Positions 51,060-62,385 are shown, numbered from the stretch's first letter. The stretch: 64,000 nucleotides of DNA from Bacillus methanolicus MGA3 (GCF_000724485.1 NZ_CP007739.1:1596843-1660842), one strand, 5' to 3'. Notes: generated by a model not told the origin, from the sequence alone. A program made the numbers and translations.

Positions 51060-53411
51060 TCATTCATTTATACCGTGCTCCCTCAAGATGTTCCATACCT
51101 TCCATGGAAAAATTGGCATGTCAATGTGCTCTACGCCTAGCGGCGACAGTGCATCCACCACTGCATTGACAAATGCGGCAGGAGAACCGACATTCGGCGA
51201 CTCTCCAACACCTTTTGCGCCAATAGGATGATGTGGCGAAGGTGTCACCGTCCGATCAGTTTCCCAGTGTGGCGTGTCAAGGGACGTAGGGACTAAATAG
51301 TCCATCCAGTTTGGCGCCAGACAGTTGCCGTTCGAATCGTACGGAATTTCTTGCATGAACGCAATGGCATACCCTTCCGTGAGTCCTCCGTGTATTTGTC
51401 CATCGACGATCATCGGATTGATCACATTGCCGCAATCGTCAACGGCCAAAAAACGCCGCACTTTTACAGCACCGGTTCCCTTGTCGATATCGACAACCGC
51501 GATGTAGGCGCCGTGAGGGAAAGTGAGGTTCGGTGGATCGTAGTAGTAGGTCGCCTCCAAACCTGGCTCCATGCCTTCGGGAACGTTCGTGTATGCGGCA
51601 AAAGCCACATCTTTCATCGTCACCGATTTCCCCGGCAAACCTTTTACGGAAAAGGCAGTGCCGTCCCATATCACGTCGTCTTCACCGACCTCCAGCAGAT
51701 GGGAGGCAATTTTGTGTGCCTTTTCACGAATCCTGCGTCCACAGAGAGCTGCTGCAGCACCTGCCGTCGGCGTAGAGCGGCTGGCGTACGTGCCTAATCC
51801 ATAAGGGGCGGTATCGGTATCGCCTTCCTCAATCAACACGTCATCCACACTCAATCCGAGCTCTTCCGCGATAATTTGAGCGAATGTCGTCTCGTGTCCT
51901 TGACCTTGGTGCCGTACACCGAGCCGTGCGATCACCTTGCCGGTAGGATGGATACGAATCTCGGCGCTGTCGAACATCTTGATTCCAAGAATGTCGAATG
52001 TATTTTTTGGTCCTCCACCGACAATCTCTGTAAAAGTGGAGATGCCAATCCCCATGAATTCACCGCGGGCTCGTTTCTCTGCCTGTTCTTTGCGCAGTTC
52101 GTCATACCCAATCCGTTCCAGAGCAAGTTTCAATGTTTTTTCGTAGTCTCCGCTGTCGTACACCCATCCGGTCGGACAGTGATATGGAAACTGGTCTTTG
52201 CGAATGAAATTACGGAAACGGAGTTCTGCCGGATCTATCTTCAGTCTTTGCGCCAGTATGTCCATTGTCCGTTCAATTAGGTACGCTGCTTCTGTCACAC
52301 GGAATGAACAGCGGTACGCAACACCACCGGGTGCTTTGTTGGTGTAAACGCCATCCACTTCGACGAACGCGGCCTTGAAATCATACGACCCTGTCACAAT
52401 GTTGAACAGACCAGCCGGGAACTTGGTCGGATTGGCTGCAGCATCAAAGGCACCATGGTCGCCAATGGTTTTCACGCGCAGTCCCAACACTTTGCCATCC
52501 TCGCTCGCAGCAATTTCGCACGTCATGTGGTAGTCGCGAGCGAAAGAAGTGCTTGTGATATTTTCGGTTCGCGTTTCAATCCATTTAACAGGCACACCCA
52601 ACTTCAACGAAGCGACAATCGCACAGACGTATCCCGGATAGACGCCCACTTTGTTCCCGAAACCGCCGCCAACATCAGGCGAAATAACTCGAATCTGATG
52701 TTCGGGAATACCACTTATCATAGCGGTCACAGTCCTGAGAACGTGGGGTGCTTGGGAAGTGACATAAAAAGTCAACCGGCCTGTCGCTGTATTGTGATCA
52801 GCAACACATCCACACGGCTCAAGCGGCGAAGGGTGAACACGCTGGAAGCGCACATCTTGCTTGACGACAACCGGCGCTTCGCGAAAGACGATCTCGGTTT
52901 CCTCTCGATCCCCCGACTCCCAGTGCCAGATGTGGTTCGACTTTTTCTCCCGATCTTCACGGAGAATAGGAGCATCCGGTTCAAGCGCTTTGAACGGATC
53001 TACTACGACCGGCAACGGGTCGTAATCGACTTCGATCAACTGCAAAGCATCTTCCGCTTGGGCGCGCGTCTCCGCGATGACGGCAGCGACTTCTTGGTAC
53101 TGAAACAATACCTTGCCCACAGCCAGCACCATCTGTTTGTCGCCATTCAAAGTCGGCATCCATGCAAGGTTCATTTTGGCCAAATCCTCACCTGTGAGCA
53201 CTAATTTGACGCCAGGTGCGGCCAAAGCAGCCGACGTATCAATTCTACGAATGCGAGCATGCGCGTACGGACTGCGTAAAATGCTCATATAGAGCATATT
53301 CGGCAGAATCACATCATCCACATAGCGGCCCTTTCCGCGAATAAACCGCGGATCTTCTTTGCGGATAATCGATTTGCCCATTGGGCGCAACTCATTCTGT
53401 TGAAGTGCCAC
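51060..53411 (-). CDS. coxL: Aerobic carbon monoxide dehydrogenase large (molybdenum) subunit, form I
   Basis: This 783-residue subunit oxidises CO to CO2 with water. It has the loop VAYRCSFRV (Cys about residue 368), the form I signature AYxCSFR whose Cys binds copper of the Mo-S-Cu centre; form II enzymes have AYRGAGR instead. Other xanthine-oxidase family motifs are [33 protein letters not shown] and the C-terminal [20 protein letters not shown] with the catalytic Glu. The GTG start at 53411 follows GAGGAGGTGG inside coxS (overlap 20 bases). Gene order coxM-coxS-coxL is the classical one. Confidence 0.96.
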   Translation of the reverse strand: MALQQNELRPMGKSIIRKEDPRFIRGKGRYVDDVILPNMLYMSILRSPYAHARIRRIDTSAALAAPGVKLVLTGEDLAKMNLAWMPTLNGDKQMVLAVGKVLFQYQEVAAVIAETRAQAEDALQLIEVDYDPLPVVVDPFKALEPDAPILREDREKKSNHIWHWESGDREETEIVFREAPVVVKQDVRFQRVHPSPLEPCGCVADHNTATGRLTFYVTSQAPHVLRTVTAMISGIPEHQIRVISPDVGGGFGNKVGVYPGYVCAIVASLKLGVPVKWIETRTENITSTSFARDYHMTCEIAASEDGKVLGLRVKTIGDHGAFDAAANPTKFPAGLFNIVTGSYDFKAAFVEVDGVYTNKAPGGVAYRCSFRVTEAAYLIERTMDILAQRLKIDPAELRFRNFIRKDQFPYHCPTGWVYDSGDYEKTLKLALERIGYDELRKEQAEKRARGEFMGIGISTFTEIVGGGPKNTFDILGIKMFDSAEIRIHPTGKVIARLGVRHQGQGHETTFAQIIAEELGLSVDDVLIEEGDTDTAPYGLGTYASRSTPTAGAAAALCGRRIREKAHKIASHLLEVGEDDVIWDGTAFSVKGLPGKSVTMKDVAFAAYTNVPEGMEPGLEATYYYDPPNLTFPHGAYIAVVDIDKGTGAVKVRRFLAVDDCGNVINPMIVDGQIHGGLTEGYAIAFMQEIPYDSNGNCLAPNWMDYLVPTSLDTPHWETDRTVTPSPHHPIGAKGVGESPNVGSPAAFVNAVVDALSPLGVEHIDMPIFPWKVWNILREHGINE

Positions 53412-53907
53412 TTGTGGCCACCTCCTCTAAAGGTTCTTGAGTTTCATCCGCCATTTTGCGGGCAGCGGACTGGACGGCCTTCACGATATTCATGTATCCT
53501 GTGCAACGGCAAATATTGCCTGAAAGGCCCTCGCGAATTTCCTCTTCGGTTGGCGCCGGATTGTCTTGCAACATTGCATAGGAAGCCATGAGCATACCTG
53601 GTGTACAGTAGCCGCACTGCAGCGCATGATCCTCCCAAAACGCTGTCTGCAACGGATGCATTTGACCGTTTTGATCAAGCCCTTCGACCGTCAACACCTC
53701 ACGCCCATCCGCTTGTGCCGCTAGAACGGTGCACGATTTGACTGCTTTCCCGTCTAACAACACTGTGCAAGCACCGCAGCTGGTAGTATCGCACCCTACG
53801 TGCGTGCCCGTCAGCTTCAGTTCATCACGCAGGTAATAAACCAACAATGTACGTGGCTCAACATCTGATTCGTACAAATGCCCATTTACCTTGACACGGA
53901 TCTTCAT
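53392..53907 (-). CDS. coxS: Carbon monoxide dehydrogenase small (2x[2Fe-2S]) subunit
   Basis: This 171-residue iron-sulfur subunit carries two clusters. The plant-ferredoxin type is in [21 protein letters not shown] (residues about 39-60), the second in [13 protein letters not shown] and [12 protein letters not shown]. It passes electrons from the Mo centre to FAD. Its ATG overlaps the coxM stop as ATGA, so translation is coupled. The C terminus is about ten residues longer than the usual CoxS and overlaps the coxL start. GC-rich like its neighbours. Confidence 0.95.
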   Translation of the reverse strand: MKIRVKVNGHLYESDVEPRTLLVYYLRDELKLTGTHVGCDTTSCGACTVLLDGKAVKSCTVLAAQADGREVLTVEGLDQNGQMHPLQTAFWEDHALQCGYCTPGMLMASYAMLQDNPAPTEEEIREGLSGNICRCTGYMNIVKAVQSAARKMADETQEPLEEVATSGTSTE

Positions 53908-54788
53908 TGAACCTCCACCTTTCCATGCAACTCTTCCGCGATTTCGCGGAGTGCGCGTGCAGCAAACACACGTAAAAGATTCTTCTTATAGACCGCGCTG
54001 CCCCGTAAGTCATCAACGGGATCCGCATCTTCCGGCACAAGCTTTGATGCGTCCTCAATCGTCTTCGCTGTCAGACGTTGTCCGATAAGCGCCTCTTCAG
54101 CCTTGGCAGCCCGCAATGGGACCGGCCCGCAAGCGCAAATGCCGATGCCTGCCTCAAAAACACGGCCGTCACTGTCAACAGTGACCTGCACAGCCAGCCC
54201 TGCAATGGCAAAATCGCCGGCTTTACGTTTGAGTTTCATATAGCGGGCGGCCACAGGACTGGATGGAATCGGCAAGTGCACCGCGACGGCGAGTTCATTT
54301 TCATCCAGCGAGGTGGCAAATGTATCTACAAAAAACTCGTCAATGGGAATGAACCGATTTCCCTTTGGACCTCGGGCTTCCAGCATCGCATTTAAAGCAA
54401 TCATCGCAGTCCCCCAGTCTGAGGCAGGGTCCGCATGAACTAGCGAACCGACTACTGTTCCGAGGTTGCGAATCAATGGATCGGCAACCCAGCGGGCGGT
54501 ACGAGACAGAAGTGGAAATTGTTCACGAAGTTCTTTCGCATGCTCCAATTCGGCTTGGCGTGTCATTGCACCTATCCGCAATTTCCCGTTTACTTCACTC
54601 CATCCTTTAAGCTCATCGAGATTATTAATATCAATAATTACGGCGGGAGCTGCGATGCGTAACTTCATCATTGGCAACAAACTTTGGCCGCCCGCTAATA
54701 TTTTGCCGTCGTATCCATACTCATCCATGAGGCGGATCGCTTCGTCGACAGATGTCGGTGCTTCATACTTGAAAGCATTGGGAAACAT
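53904..54788 (-). CDS. coxM: Carbon monoxide dehydrogenase medium (FAD) subunit
   Basis: This 294-residue flavoprotein has the FAD phosphate loops [15 protein letters not shown] (residues 31-45) and [18 protein letters not shown] (about 108-125), as in the medium subunit of CO dehydrogenase and xanthine dehydrogenase. It hands electrons to the quinone pool. It is the first gene of the cluster, and AAAGGGGGTTTCTGA precedes the ATG. The promoter should lie in the 1.1-kb gene-free stretch upstream. Confidence 0.93.
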   Translation of the reverse strand: MFPNAFKYEAPTSVDEAIRLMDEYGYDGKILAGGQSLLPMMKLRIAAPAVIIDINNLDELKGWSEVNGKLRIGAMTRQAELEHAKELREQFPLLSRTARWVADPLIRNLGTVVGSLVHADPASDWGTAMIALNAMLEARGPKGNRFIPIDEFFVDTFATSLDENELAVAVHLPIPSSPVAARYMKLKRKAGDFAIAGLAVQVTVDSDGRVFEAGIGICACGPVPLRAAKAEEALIGQRLTAKTIEDASKLVPEDADPVDDLRGSAVYKKNLLRVFAARALREIAEELHGKVEVQ

Positions 54789-55935
54789 TCAGAAACCCCC
54801 TTTTGTCTAGCGGCGAGAGCATTGTGAACAATTCTACTCTGGATGCGGGCTTCTTATTTACCTCCATAGTGTTGGCCAGGCCTCACCAATCTCTCGCCTG
54901 CTTAAGCACTCGCTTAAATATTTGAACTATTACTTTTCCTTTCAGTTACAACCTCCGAGTAAAGATGTAATGTCCGGGTCATGGAAACAAAATAGAAGGA
55001 ACCGGTAAACTGTTTCTTAGCCTTTTTGGTGCTTTATGTTTTTGGCAAAATTCTCCTTTGTTTATACGTGCTGACTTGAATTATGCGAATCGGTCATCAC
55101 TCGTATTCTCTTTCAATCGGCCTGCTTACGAATGCGCTTTCAAATTACTTGAAGATATCCCATAAATGATGTGTTTCAAAGAAGGCGGTGATCCTTTGTT
55201 TATTCGTAGGTGTCCTAGAACTAAACTACATCTTGATAAGTACCTTCCACCAAGAACTAATGTTGTGTCTAAGTAAAGTTCACAAATGTCAATACCATTT
55301 ACAATTTCTGTTCGCAGTAGCCCATTAAGGCCTTTCTTTCACGTTTGCATCAAACACTTGACCCAATGCGTCGTCATGAGATATTGAAAATTTGAACGAC
55401 GAAATTGGGAGGAATGGATGCAAACTAGAAAACGGTTACAGCTTTAGGCGGAAGTAAATTGAATATGTTTTTGGTGCCAACAGCTTTAAAGCGAAATACA
55501 AAACTATTTACATCACATAACGTTTAATTAAAGTAGACATTTCAATCCAACCGTTCACCTCCTTTACGATGTCAAATTTTGTAGATCCACTGTGCTGGTG
55601 ACATAGATTGTTCAGGACTTGCAAAAGAGATTGACATAAAAATCGAGAAAGGATCTGAGGAGCTTTGGGATTATTTTAGTACTAAAATTCATAATTGTCA
55701 ATAATTTATGAAAAATCAGAAAAAGGTTGTCCTTTTCTGGTTTGTGTTGAAAAATTGTTGCTTTGTGGTTAATAAAAAGAGGCTTATTTTAAGCCTCTTT
55801 AATTCTAGATTTTTGTTTATGTTATTTAGCGGAATTGCTAAAATGATTGTGAAATAATTAAATTATGCTCCCCATTTCTCCTCCAAATGCTCAAGTTTCT
55901 TGTCTATAAAAAAAGGTTCCTCTCACCAACGTTTT
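54789..55935. other. 1.1-kb gene-free stretch upstream of coxM
   Basis: No intact gene is found. On the minus strand near 55090-55210 an open stretch reads TNKQRITAFFETHHLWDIFK then, after one stop, FESAFVSRPIEREYE, and on the plus strand near 55610-55704 SGLAKEIDIKIEKGSEELWD ends at TAA; both look like decayed coding sequence, but I cannot assign a family. The region should hold the cox promoter. No sigma-54 or cre match was convincing. Confidence 0.45.
55776..55803. terminator. Bidirectional terminator past lrgB
   Basis: AAAGAGGCTTA and TAAGCCTCTTT form an 11-bp stem with A and T runs on either side; it lies about 130 bases past the lrgB stop. Confidence 0.75.
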
Positions 55936-56658
55936 CTAAAGAAGATATGGAAGCAAAAACGGAATTAATACTGATGTTATAATACCGGTAAGGCCCATTG
56001 CCACTCCGGCAACAGCTCCTTGCATCTCACCTTCACGAGCAATTTCCGCTGTTCCGATCCCGTGGGCAACCGTACCAATCGAAAGCCCCCTTGCAATGGG
56101 ATGGGTTACGTGTAGTTTGTTCAAGAGCCACGGTCCGAACATAGCTCCGATCATTCCAGTAATCATGACAAATGCAGCAACTAGAATCCCATCAGCCCGA
56201 ATTATTTTTGCAACTTCAGATGCAAACGCGATTGTGATCGATTTAATACTTATGGATGAAGCCATAGAAGTTAAATGGAACAACTTAGCCAGCAAAAGTG
56301 CAGATGTGATTGTAGAAAACGTTCCGACAAATATTCCGGCAATTGCTGGAATGAAATATTTAACTAATATGCCGCGATGCTTATATAGCGGAACAGCTAA
56401 TGCAATCGTTGCTGGGCCTAATAAATACGTTAAAATTTCTTTGGCTGTTCCATATTCCTTATAAGAAATATTTGAAACCATTAAAACAATAATAATGACA
56501 AAAGTGCTTAAGAACACTGGTGTTGTAAAAGGAGAAGGATATTTTGCCGCTGCCTTTCTTGATAATAAATAGACTCCTATGGTTAGAAAAATATTATAAA
56601 TTGTGACGCCGATATTCAGTTTGAACCCCTTCTTTCCTTTTAAGAAGTGTTTGAACAA
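55936..56658 (-). CDS. lrgB: LrgB/CidB family membrane protein
   Basis: This protein of up to 240 residues has about seven helices and the LrgB motifs LLGPATIALAVPLYKHR, SITIAFASEVAKIIRADGILVAAFVMITGMIGAMFGPWLLN and RGLSIGTVAHGIGTAEIAREGEMQGAVAGVAMGLTGI. LrgA/LrgB form a membrane system linked to murein hydrolase control and export of small organic acids. The start is uncertain: the frame is open to a TTG at 56658 inside lrgA, and no ATG is suitably placed; a CTG at 56619 lies six bases past AAGAAGGGG. Cotranscribed with lrgA. Confidence 0.85.
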   Translation of the reverse strand: MFKHFLKGKKGFKLNIGVTIYNIFLTIGVYLLSRKAAAKYPSPFTTPVFLSTFVIIIVLMVSNISYKEYGTAKEILTYLLGPATIALAVPLYKHRGILVKYFIPAIAGIFVGTFSTITSALLLAKLFHLTSMASSISIKSITIAFASEVAKIIRADGILVAAFVMITGMIGAMFGPWLLNKLHVTHPIARGLSIGTVAHGIGTAEIAREGEMQGAVAGVAMGLTGIITSVLIPFLLPYLL

Positions 56659-56992
56659 CTAATCCAGAACAAGCCATTCCAATAAACGCACTTGCAATTA
56701 ATATAATCAATAAAGCCGGTCCCTTACTTAAAAAAACTTGGCCGAGGGTCATTAATCCAACCGAAATAGGGATAAAAAAGAATCCAAGATGTTTAATAAG
56801 GAAGCTGGAAACTTCTTCAATCCAATCTATACGTATTATGCCTGCAGTTAATAGGATAAAGAGCAATATCATCCCAATTACATTTCCGGGTATAGGCAAA
56901 TGAAAAAATTCCACGATAAAAGATCCCGCATAATTAAGTGCTATAAACACTAATAGCTGAATCATGAATTTTAGAAATACAATTATTTTCAA
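56594..56992 (-). CDS. lrgA: LrgA/CidA family holin-like protein
   Basis: This 132-residue protein has four helices and the family motifs LNYAGSFIVEFFHLPIPGNVIGMILLFILL and FFIPISVGLMTLGQV. It resembles holins and works with LrgB. The start is a TTG at 56992, eight bases past TGAGGAG. First gene of a two-gene operon with lrgB (overlapping frames). No LytSR-type regulator lies nearby. Confidence 0.88.
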   Translation of the reverse strand: MKIIVFLKFMIQLLVFIALNYAGSFIVEFFHLPIPGNVIGMILLFILLTAGIIRIDWIEEVSSFLIKHLGFFFIPISVGLMTLGQVFLSKGPALLIILIASAFIGMACSGLVVQTLLKRKEGVQTEYRRHNL

Positions 56993-57098
56993 TTGTGAAA
57001 CTCCTCATATATGTTTTAATTTCCTATAATACTCCAAAATTTATTAAATATTTGATTCGTTTTATATGTTTAATTATATAACTGAAAAATGAATAATC

Positions 57099-57134
57099 AA
57101 TTATTCTGGCGCAGTTCCGCCCCTTTTCTACAGA
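57099..57134 (+). repeat. Partial copy (E) of the 185-bp dispersed repeat
   Basis: CTGGCGCAGTTCCGCCCCTT and the following TTCTACAGAA match the right end of the repeat (compare copy B). Only about 36 bases are present. Confidence 0.55.
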
Positions 57135-57252
57135 ATATATTGAGTCCAATTTTTAATCTTTGTCGAAAAATATTGTTAAAAATTTTCGAAATATTTTTTT
57201 GATTAATAGTTGATTAGTAGATTTCTATAGTGATAATATTACATTATTACTT

Positions 57253-57266
57253 TGTAAGCGTTATCA
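57253..57266. promoter_or_regulatory. cre (CcpA) site upstream of the aldehyde dehydrogenase gene
   Basis: TGTAAGCGTTATCA matches the cre consensus TGWNANCGNTNWCA at every defined position. It lies 69 bases upstream of the start and should mediate glucose repression. Confidence 0.75.
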
Positions 57267-57334
57267 GTATTACGTTTCAGCTTCACAGCCAAGACTTATT
57301 TGTCTTTACCACAATATTATTAAGGAGGAGTTCC

Positions 57335-58819
57335 ATGAGTCATTTAACCGTCGAATTAAGAGAAAAGGTCGAGAAATTTCTTTCAGGCAAGAAAAAATTG
57401 TACATTAATGGACAATTTGTAGAAAGTACTTCGAAGAAGACGTTCGACACTTACAATCCTGCTACTGGGGAAGTTTTGGCATCTGTTTTTGAAGCAGGAC
57501 CGGAAGATATTGACCTTGCTGTTAAAGCAGCACGTAAAGCTTTTGATGAAGGTCCTTGGTCCAAAATGAGTGCAGCTGAACGAAGCAGATTAATGTACAA
57601 ATTAGCGGATCTTATGGAAGAAAATAAAGATGAATTGGCACAATTGGAAACTCTAGATAATGGAAAGCCAATCAGGGAAACGACAGCTGCAGATGTTCCA
57701 CTTGTGATTGAACATATGAGGTATTATGCGGGCTGGTCAACAAAAATTGTCGGACAAACGATACCTGTAAACGGACCATTTTTTAACTATACCCGACATG
57801 AAGCTGTTGGAGTTGTCGGCCAGATTATTCCATGGAACTTCCCTCTCCTAATGGCATTGTGGAAGCTTGGTGCCGCTTTAGCAACAGGTTGTACCGTGGT
57901 TCTAAAACCTGCTGAACAAACACCGCTTTCTGCTCTATATCTTGCTGAGCTGATTGAGAAAGCAGGCTTTCCGAAAGGGGTTGTCAATATTGTTCCTGGA
58001 TTTGGAGAGACAGCCGGACAGCCGCTTGTCGATCATCCTCTTGTTGATAAGATTGCTTTCACCGGTTCAACAGAAGTTGGGAAACGGATTATGGAACGGG
58101 CTTCGAAAACGTTAAAACGTGTAACATTGGAGCTGGGAGGAAAATCTCCTAACATCATTCTCCCTGATGCAGATTTAACAAAAGCAATTCCTGGAGCATT
58201 AAACGGCGTCATGTTCAACCAGGGGCAAGTTTGCTGCGCAGGATCACGGGTATTTATTCAAAAGAAACAATTTGATAATGTGATAGCTGATATGGTTGAT
58301 CATGCGAAGAAGATAAAGCAAGGATCGGGACTGCATCCTGATACAGAAATCGGTCCTTTAGTCTCAACTGAACAGCAAAACCGTGTCCTAGGCTATATTG
58401 AAAAAGGGTTAAGTGAAGGAGCCGAACTACTAACCGGTGGTACAAAGCCGACTGAACAAGGTTACTTTGTTTCCCCTACTATTTTTGCAGATGTTCGTGA
58501 TGATATGACTATTGCAAAAGAAGAAATATTCGGTCCGGTAATTGCGGCATTGCCATACGAAGATTTAGATGAATTAATCGCCCGCGCAAATAATAGCCGG
58601 TATGGTCTTGCTGCTGGTGTTTGGACAAAAGACGTCTCAAAAGCTCACTACATTGCAAGCAACCTCCGCGCCGGAACAGTTTGGGTAAACTGTTACAATG
58701 TATTTGATGCAGCTTCTCCATTTGGCGGTTACAAACAATCCGGTATTGGACGCGAAATGGGTTCATATGCATTAAACAATTATACGGAAGTTAAGAGTGT
58801 TTGGATTTCTTTAAACTAA
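57335..58819 (+). CDS. Aldehyde dehydrogenase (DhaS-like)
   Basis: This 494-residue NAD(P)+-dependent enzyme has the Rossmann segment FTGSTEVGKRIMERA, the catalytic Glu in LELGGKSPNII, the catalytic Cys in FNQGQVCCAGSRVFI and the C-terminal FGGYKQSGIGREMG. Relatives in B. subtilis are DhaS and other class 1/2 aldehyde dehydrogenases. The substrate is not fixed. The ATG at 57335 is preceded by AAGGAGGAG. A perfect cre site upstream indicates catabolite repression. Monocistronic, with a terminator. Confidence 0.93.
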   Translation: MSHLTVELREKVEKFLSGKKKLYINGQFVESTSKKTFDTYNPATGEVLASVFEAGPEDIDLAVKAARKAFDEGPWSKMSAAERSRLMYKLADLMEENKDELAQLETLDNGKPIRETTAADVPLVIEHMRYYAGWSTKIVGQTIPVNGPFFNYTRHEAVGVVGQIIPWNFPLLMALWKLGAALATGCTVVLKPAEQTPLSALYLAELIEKAGFPKGVVNIVPGFGETAGQPLVDHPLVDKIAFTGSTEVGKRIMERASKTLKRVTLELGGKSPNIILPDADLTKAIPGALNGVMFNQGQVCCAGSRVFIQKKQFDNVIADMVDHAKKIKQGSGLHPDTEIGPLVSTEQQNRVLGYIEKGLSEGAELLTGGTKPTEQGYFVSPTIFADVRDDMTIAKEEIFGPVIAALPYEDLDELIARANNSRYGLAAGVWTKDVSKAHYIASNLRAGTVWVNCYNVFDAASPFGGYKQSGIGREMGSYALNNYTEVKSVWISLN

Positions 58820-58831
58820 TAGTTTGTTTTT

Positions 58832-58864
58832 TAGTCCGGAGAGTTAATCTCTGGGCTTTTTTGT
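58832..58864 (+). terminator. Terminator of the aldehyde dehydrogenase gene
   Basis: AGTCCGGAGAG/CTCTGGGCT stem with a TTAAT loop, followed by T6. Confidence 0.8.
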
Positions 58865-59009
58865 GTTTATGTTTTCTTTTTTGGAAAGCCTGATTGTAAG
58901 TAATGTTCACATATTGTCCATAGGATTTTACAAACAAATTATTTATCTTTAATGTGTAAAAAGTTTGTTGACGAAAATTACTTTCCTGCGACTTAAGGAG
59001 TGACAAAAA

Positions 59010-59609
59010 ATGAAAAAATTGTATATCATAAGTACATTGCTTATTGTTATTGGTATTGCTGCAGGCATATCTTATTTTATACTTCGAGATGTAAATGCGA
59101 AAATACCTGATAATATTTCTTTAATGACGATGAATAAAAAAGAATATACGTTTGGTAAAGCCAATAAAAAATTGAAATTAGTTGAATTTATGTATACACA
59201 TTGCCCCGATGTTTGTCCGACTACGACGCAAAAAATGAATTTATTAAAGAAAGACCTTCAAAAGGCAGGTGTATATGGAAAGGACATCCAATTTATAACG
59301 ATTACATTTGATCCTTACCGCGACACGCCTGAAGTATTAAGAAAGTATATGAAAACGTTTGGAATTGAAAATGACGGAAATTGGATTTTTCTAACGGCGA
59401 ATCCGAAAAACTTTGAAAAAGATCGGCAAGAAATTAAAAAAATTGCAGATACTTTCCAATTTCAATACCGTGATCCAGGAAACGGATTTTACGTACATTC
59501 TGCCTTCACTTATTTATTAGATGAAAATAATAAATTCATAAAAAAATTCCCAATGGGAGAAGATTTTAATAAAGATGAAGTTTTTAAGAAAATTATGAAG
59601 GAAATTTAA
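59010..59609 (+). CDS. SCO1/SenC family copper chaperone
   Basis: This 199-residue protein has an N-terminal membrane anchor (MKKLYIISTLLIVIGIAAGIS) and a thioredoxin fold outside the cell. The copper ligands are CPDVCPTTTQ (two Cys) and the distant His in YVHSAFTYLLD. SCO proteins deliver copper to the CuA site of cytochrome c oxidase. There is no lipobox Cys, unlike B. subtilis SCO (YpmQ). AAGGAGTGACAAAA precedes the ATG. Not linked to the cox cluster, though both need copper. Confidence 0.92.
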   Translation: MKKLYIISTLLIVIGIAAGISYFILRDVNAKIPDNISLMTMNKKEYTFGKANKKLKLVEFMYTHCPDVCPTTTQKMNLLKKDLQKAGVYGKDIQFITITFDPYRDTPEVLRKYMKTFGIENDGNWIFLTANPKNFEKDRQEIKKIADTFQFQYRDPGNGFYVHSAFTYLLDENNKFIKKFPMGEDFNKDEVFKKIMKEI

Positions 59610-59618
59610 TTGCATAAC

Positions 59619-59750
59619 AAAAAAGCGGCTGTCTCTAAAGGGTCTGACCCCATGTGTATTATCAATATATAGCACATTTATCCAACATTATGTCCTATAT
59701 ATTGTGATATGGGGTCTGACCCTCAGGTTTTTGAGACGGCCGCTTTTTTT
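59619..59750. repeat. GGGTCTGACCC nested palindrome, copy 2
   Basis: Outer arms AAAAAAGCGGCTGTCTC and GAGACGGCCGCTTTTTTT enclose GGGTCTGACCCCAT and ATGGGGTCTGACCC and the same core as copy 1 at 41365 (ATATAGCACATTTATCCAAC and following). It lies just past the SCO gene and acts as its terminator. Confidence 0.88.
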
Positions 59751-59776
59751 ATTAAGGTCCCTTCATGTCTACTTTT

Positions 59777-59908
59777 TTAATTCACGGTTGTGGATTGTTT
59801 GTTATTATTTTTCAAGGAAAAAAATTCAGATTTTGGTTTTGTGAAGCTTACATTAATGCCGGACTTTCTTAAACGATTGACAAACTCAATGAGTTGTTTT
59901 GTTGCCAT
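59777..59908 (-). CDS. Small basic protein
   Basis: This 43-residue protein, MATKQLIEFVNRLRKSGINV then SFTKPKSEFFSLKNNN..., is basic with one amphipathic helix. AAAAAGGAG sits eight bases upstream of the ATG, and a T-rich palindrome lies past its stop. I do not recognise a family. It is likely real because of the strong ribosome site. Confidence 0.6.
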   Translation of the reverse strand: MATKQLIEFVNRLRKSGINVSFTKPKSEFFSLKNNNKQSTTVN

Positions 59909-61845
<1,937 letters not shown>

Positions 61846-61853
61846 CTTATTCC

Positions 61854-61885
61854 TGGGGAAGCTATACATGGCTTCCCCATTTGAT
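61854..61885. terminator. Bidirectional terminator
   Basis: TGGGGAAGC and GCTTCCCCA form a 9-bp stem with a TATACATG loop between the ABC-F gene (plus) and the yuzL-type gene (minus). Confidence 0.85.
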
Positions 61886-61902
61886 TGATTATAAAAGGAT
61901 TC

Positions 61903-62034
61903 TTAAGACCGCTTTTGTTTTCGGCGTGATGAAGAGGCTTGCCGGTTACCAGTTTCTGTAGTTGTTGTCCCTTGTCCTTCAACATGTGACGAACTTAGTC
62001 CTGTCTTGGATGGATCTTGTTTTCGTTTTGACAC
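61903..62034 (-). CDS. yuzL: YuzL family small protein
   Basis: This 43-residue protein, MSKRKQDPSKTGLSSSHVEG..., matches the YuzL pattern (xxKKDPSKxGxSxxxVxG) of Bacillus. It is polar and very basic, probably disordered. The start is a GTG at 62034 behind GGAGGTGTTTACA. Function unknown; YuzL-like proteins are sporulation-associated small proteins by distribution. Too short for standard gene calling. Confidence 0.78.
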   Translation of the reverse strand: MSKRKQDPSKTGLSSSHVEGQGTTTTETGNRQASSSRRKQKRS

Positions 62035-62135
62035 TGTAAACACCTCCACGATTACTTTTTGCAAATTACCGGACTATTTATTCAGCATATTTTGAGAAAA
62101 GTTAGAGATGCTATTTTATGGAGGAGGTGTTTTTT

Positions 62136-62378
62136 GTGGCGAAAATTGGAGTTGAACAATCTTTAACCAACGTTTCCGAAGCCCTTCGACAAAGAGGACA
62201 TGATGTAGTTGAATTAAAGCAGGAGTCGGATGCAAAGGACTGCTCTTTCTGCGTGGTTTCCGGCCTTGATTCAAATGTTATGGGCATGCAGGATACTTTT
62301 ACAAATGCCTCTGTGATCCTTGCAAATGGGCTGTCTGCTGATGAAATTTGCCAGCAAGTTGAAGAAAAGCTTCGTTAA
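62136..62378 (+). CDS. ykuS: YkuS family (UPF0180) protein
   Basis: This 80-residue protein begins with a GTG at 62136, six bases past GGAGGAGGTG, giving [21 protein letters not shown]. It has the UPF0180/YkuS pattern [31 protein letters not shown] and ends [14 protein letters not shown]. No function is known. It is followed by a terminator. Confidence 0.85.
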   Translation: MAKIGVEQSLTNVSEALRQRGHDVVELKQESDAKDCSFCVVSGLDSNVMGMQDTFTNASVILANGLSADEICQQVEEKLR

Positions 62379-62385
62379 TCATCAT

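Noticed and set aside
52455..53204. 249-codon plus-strand frame
   Set aside because: It is antisense to coxL, caused by GC-rich codon positions; no family similarity is seen.
43416..54788. Reading the operon as xanthine dehydrogenase or nicotine/purine hydroxylase genes
   Set aside because: The AYRCSFR loop, coxD-coxE-coxG partners and coxM-S-L order specify form I CO dehydrogenase; purine-pathway genes are absent.
54789..55935. Possible insertion sequence upstream of coxM
   Set aside because: No terminal inverted repeats, target duplication or recognisable transposase motif could be found; it is kept only as degenerate sequence.
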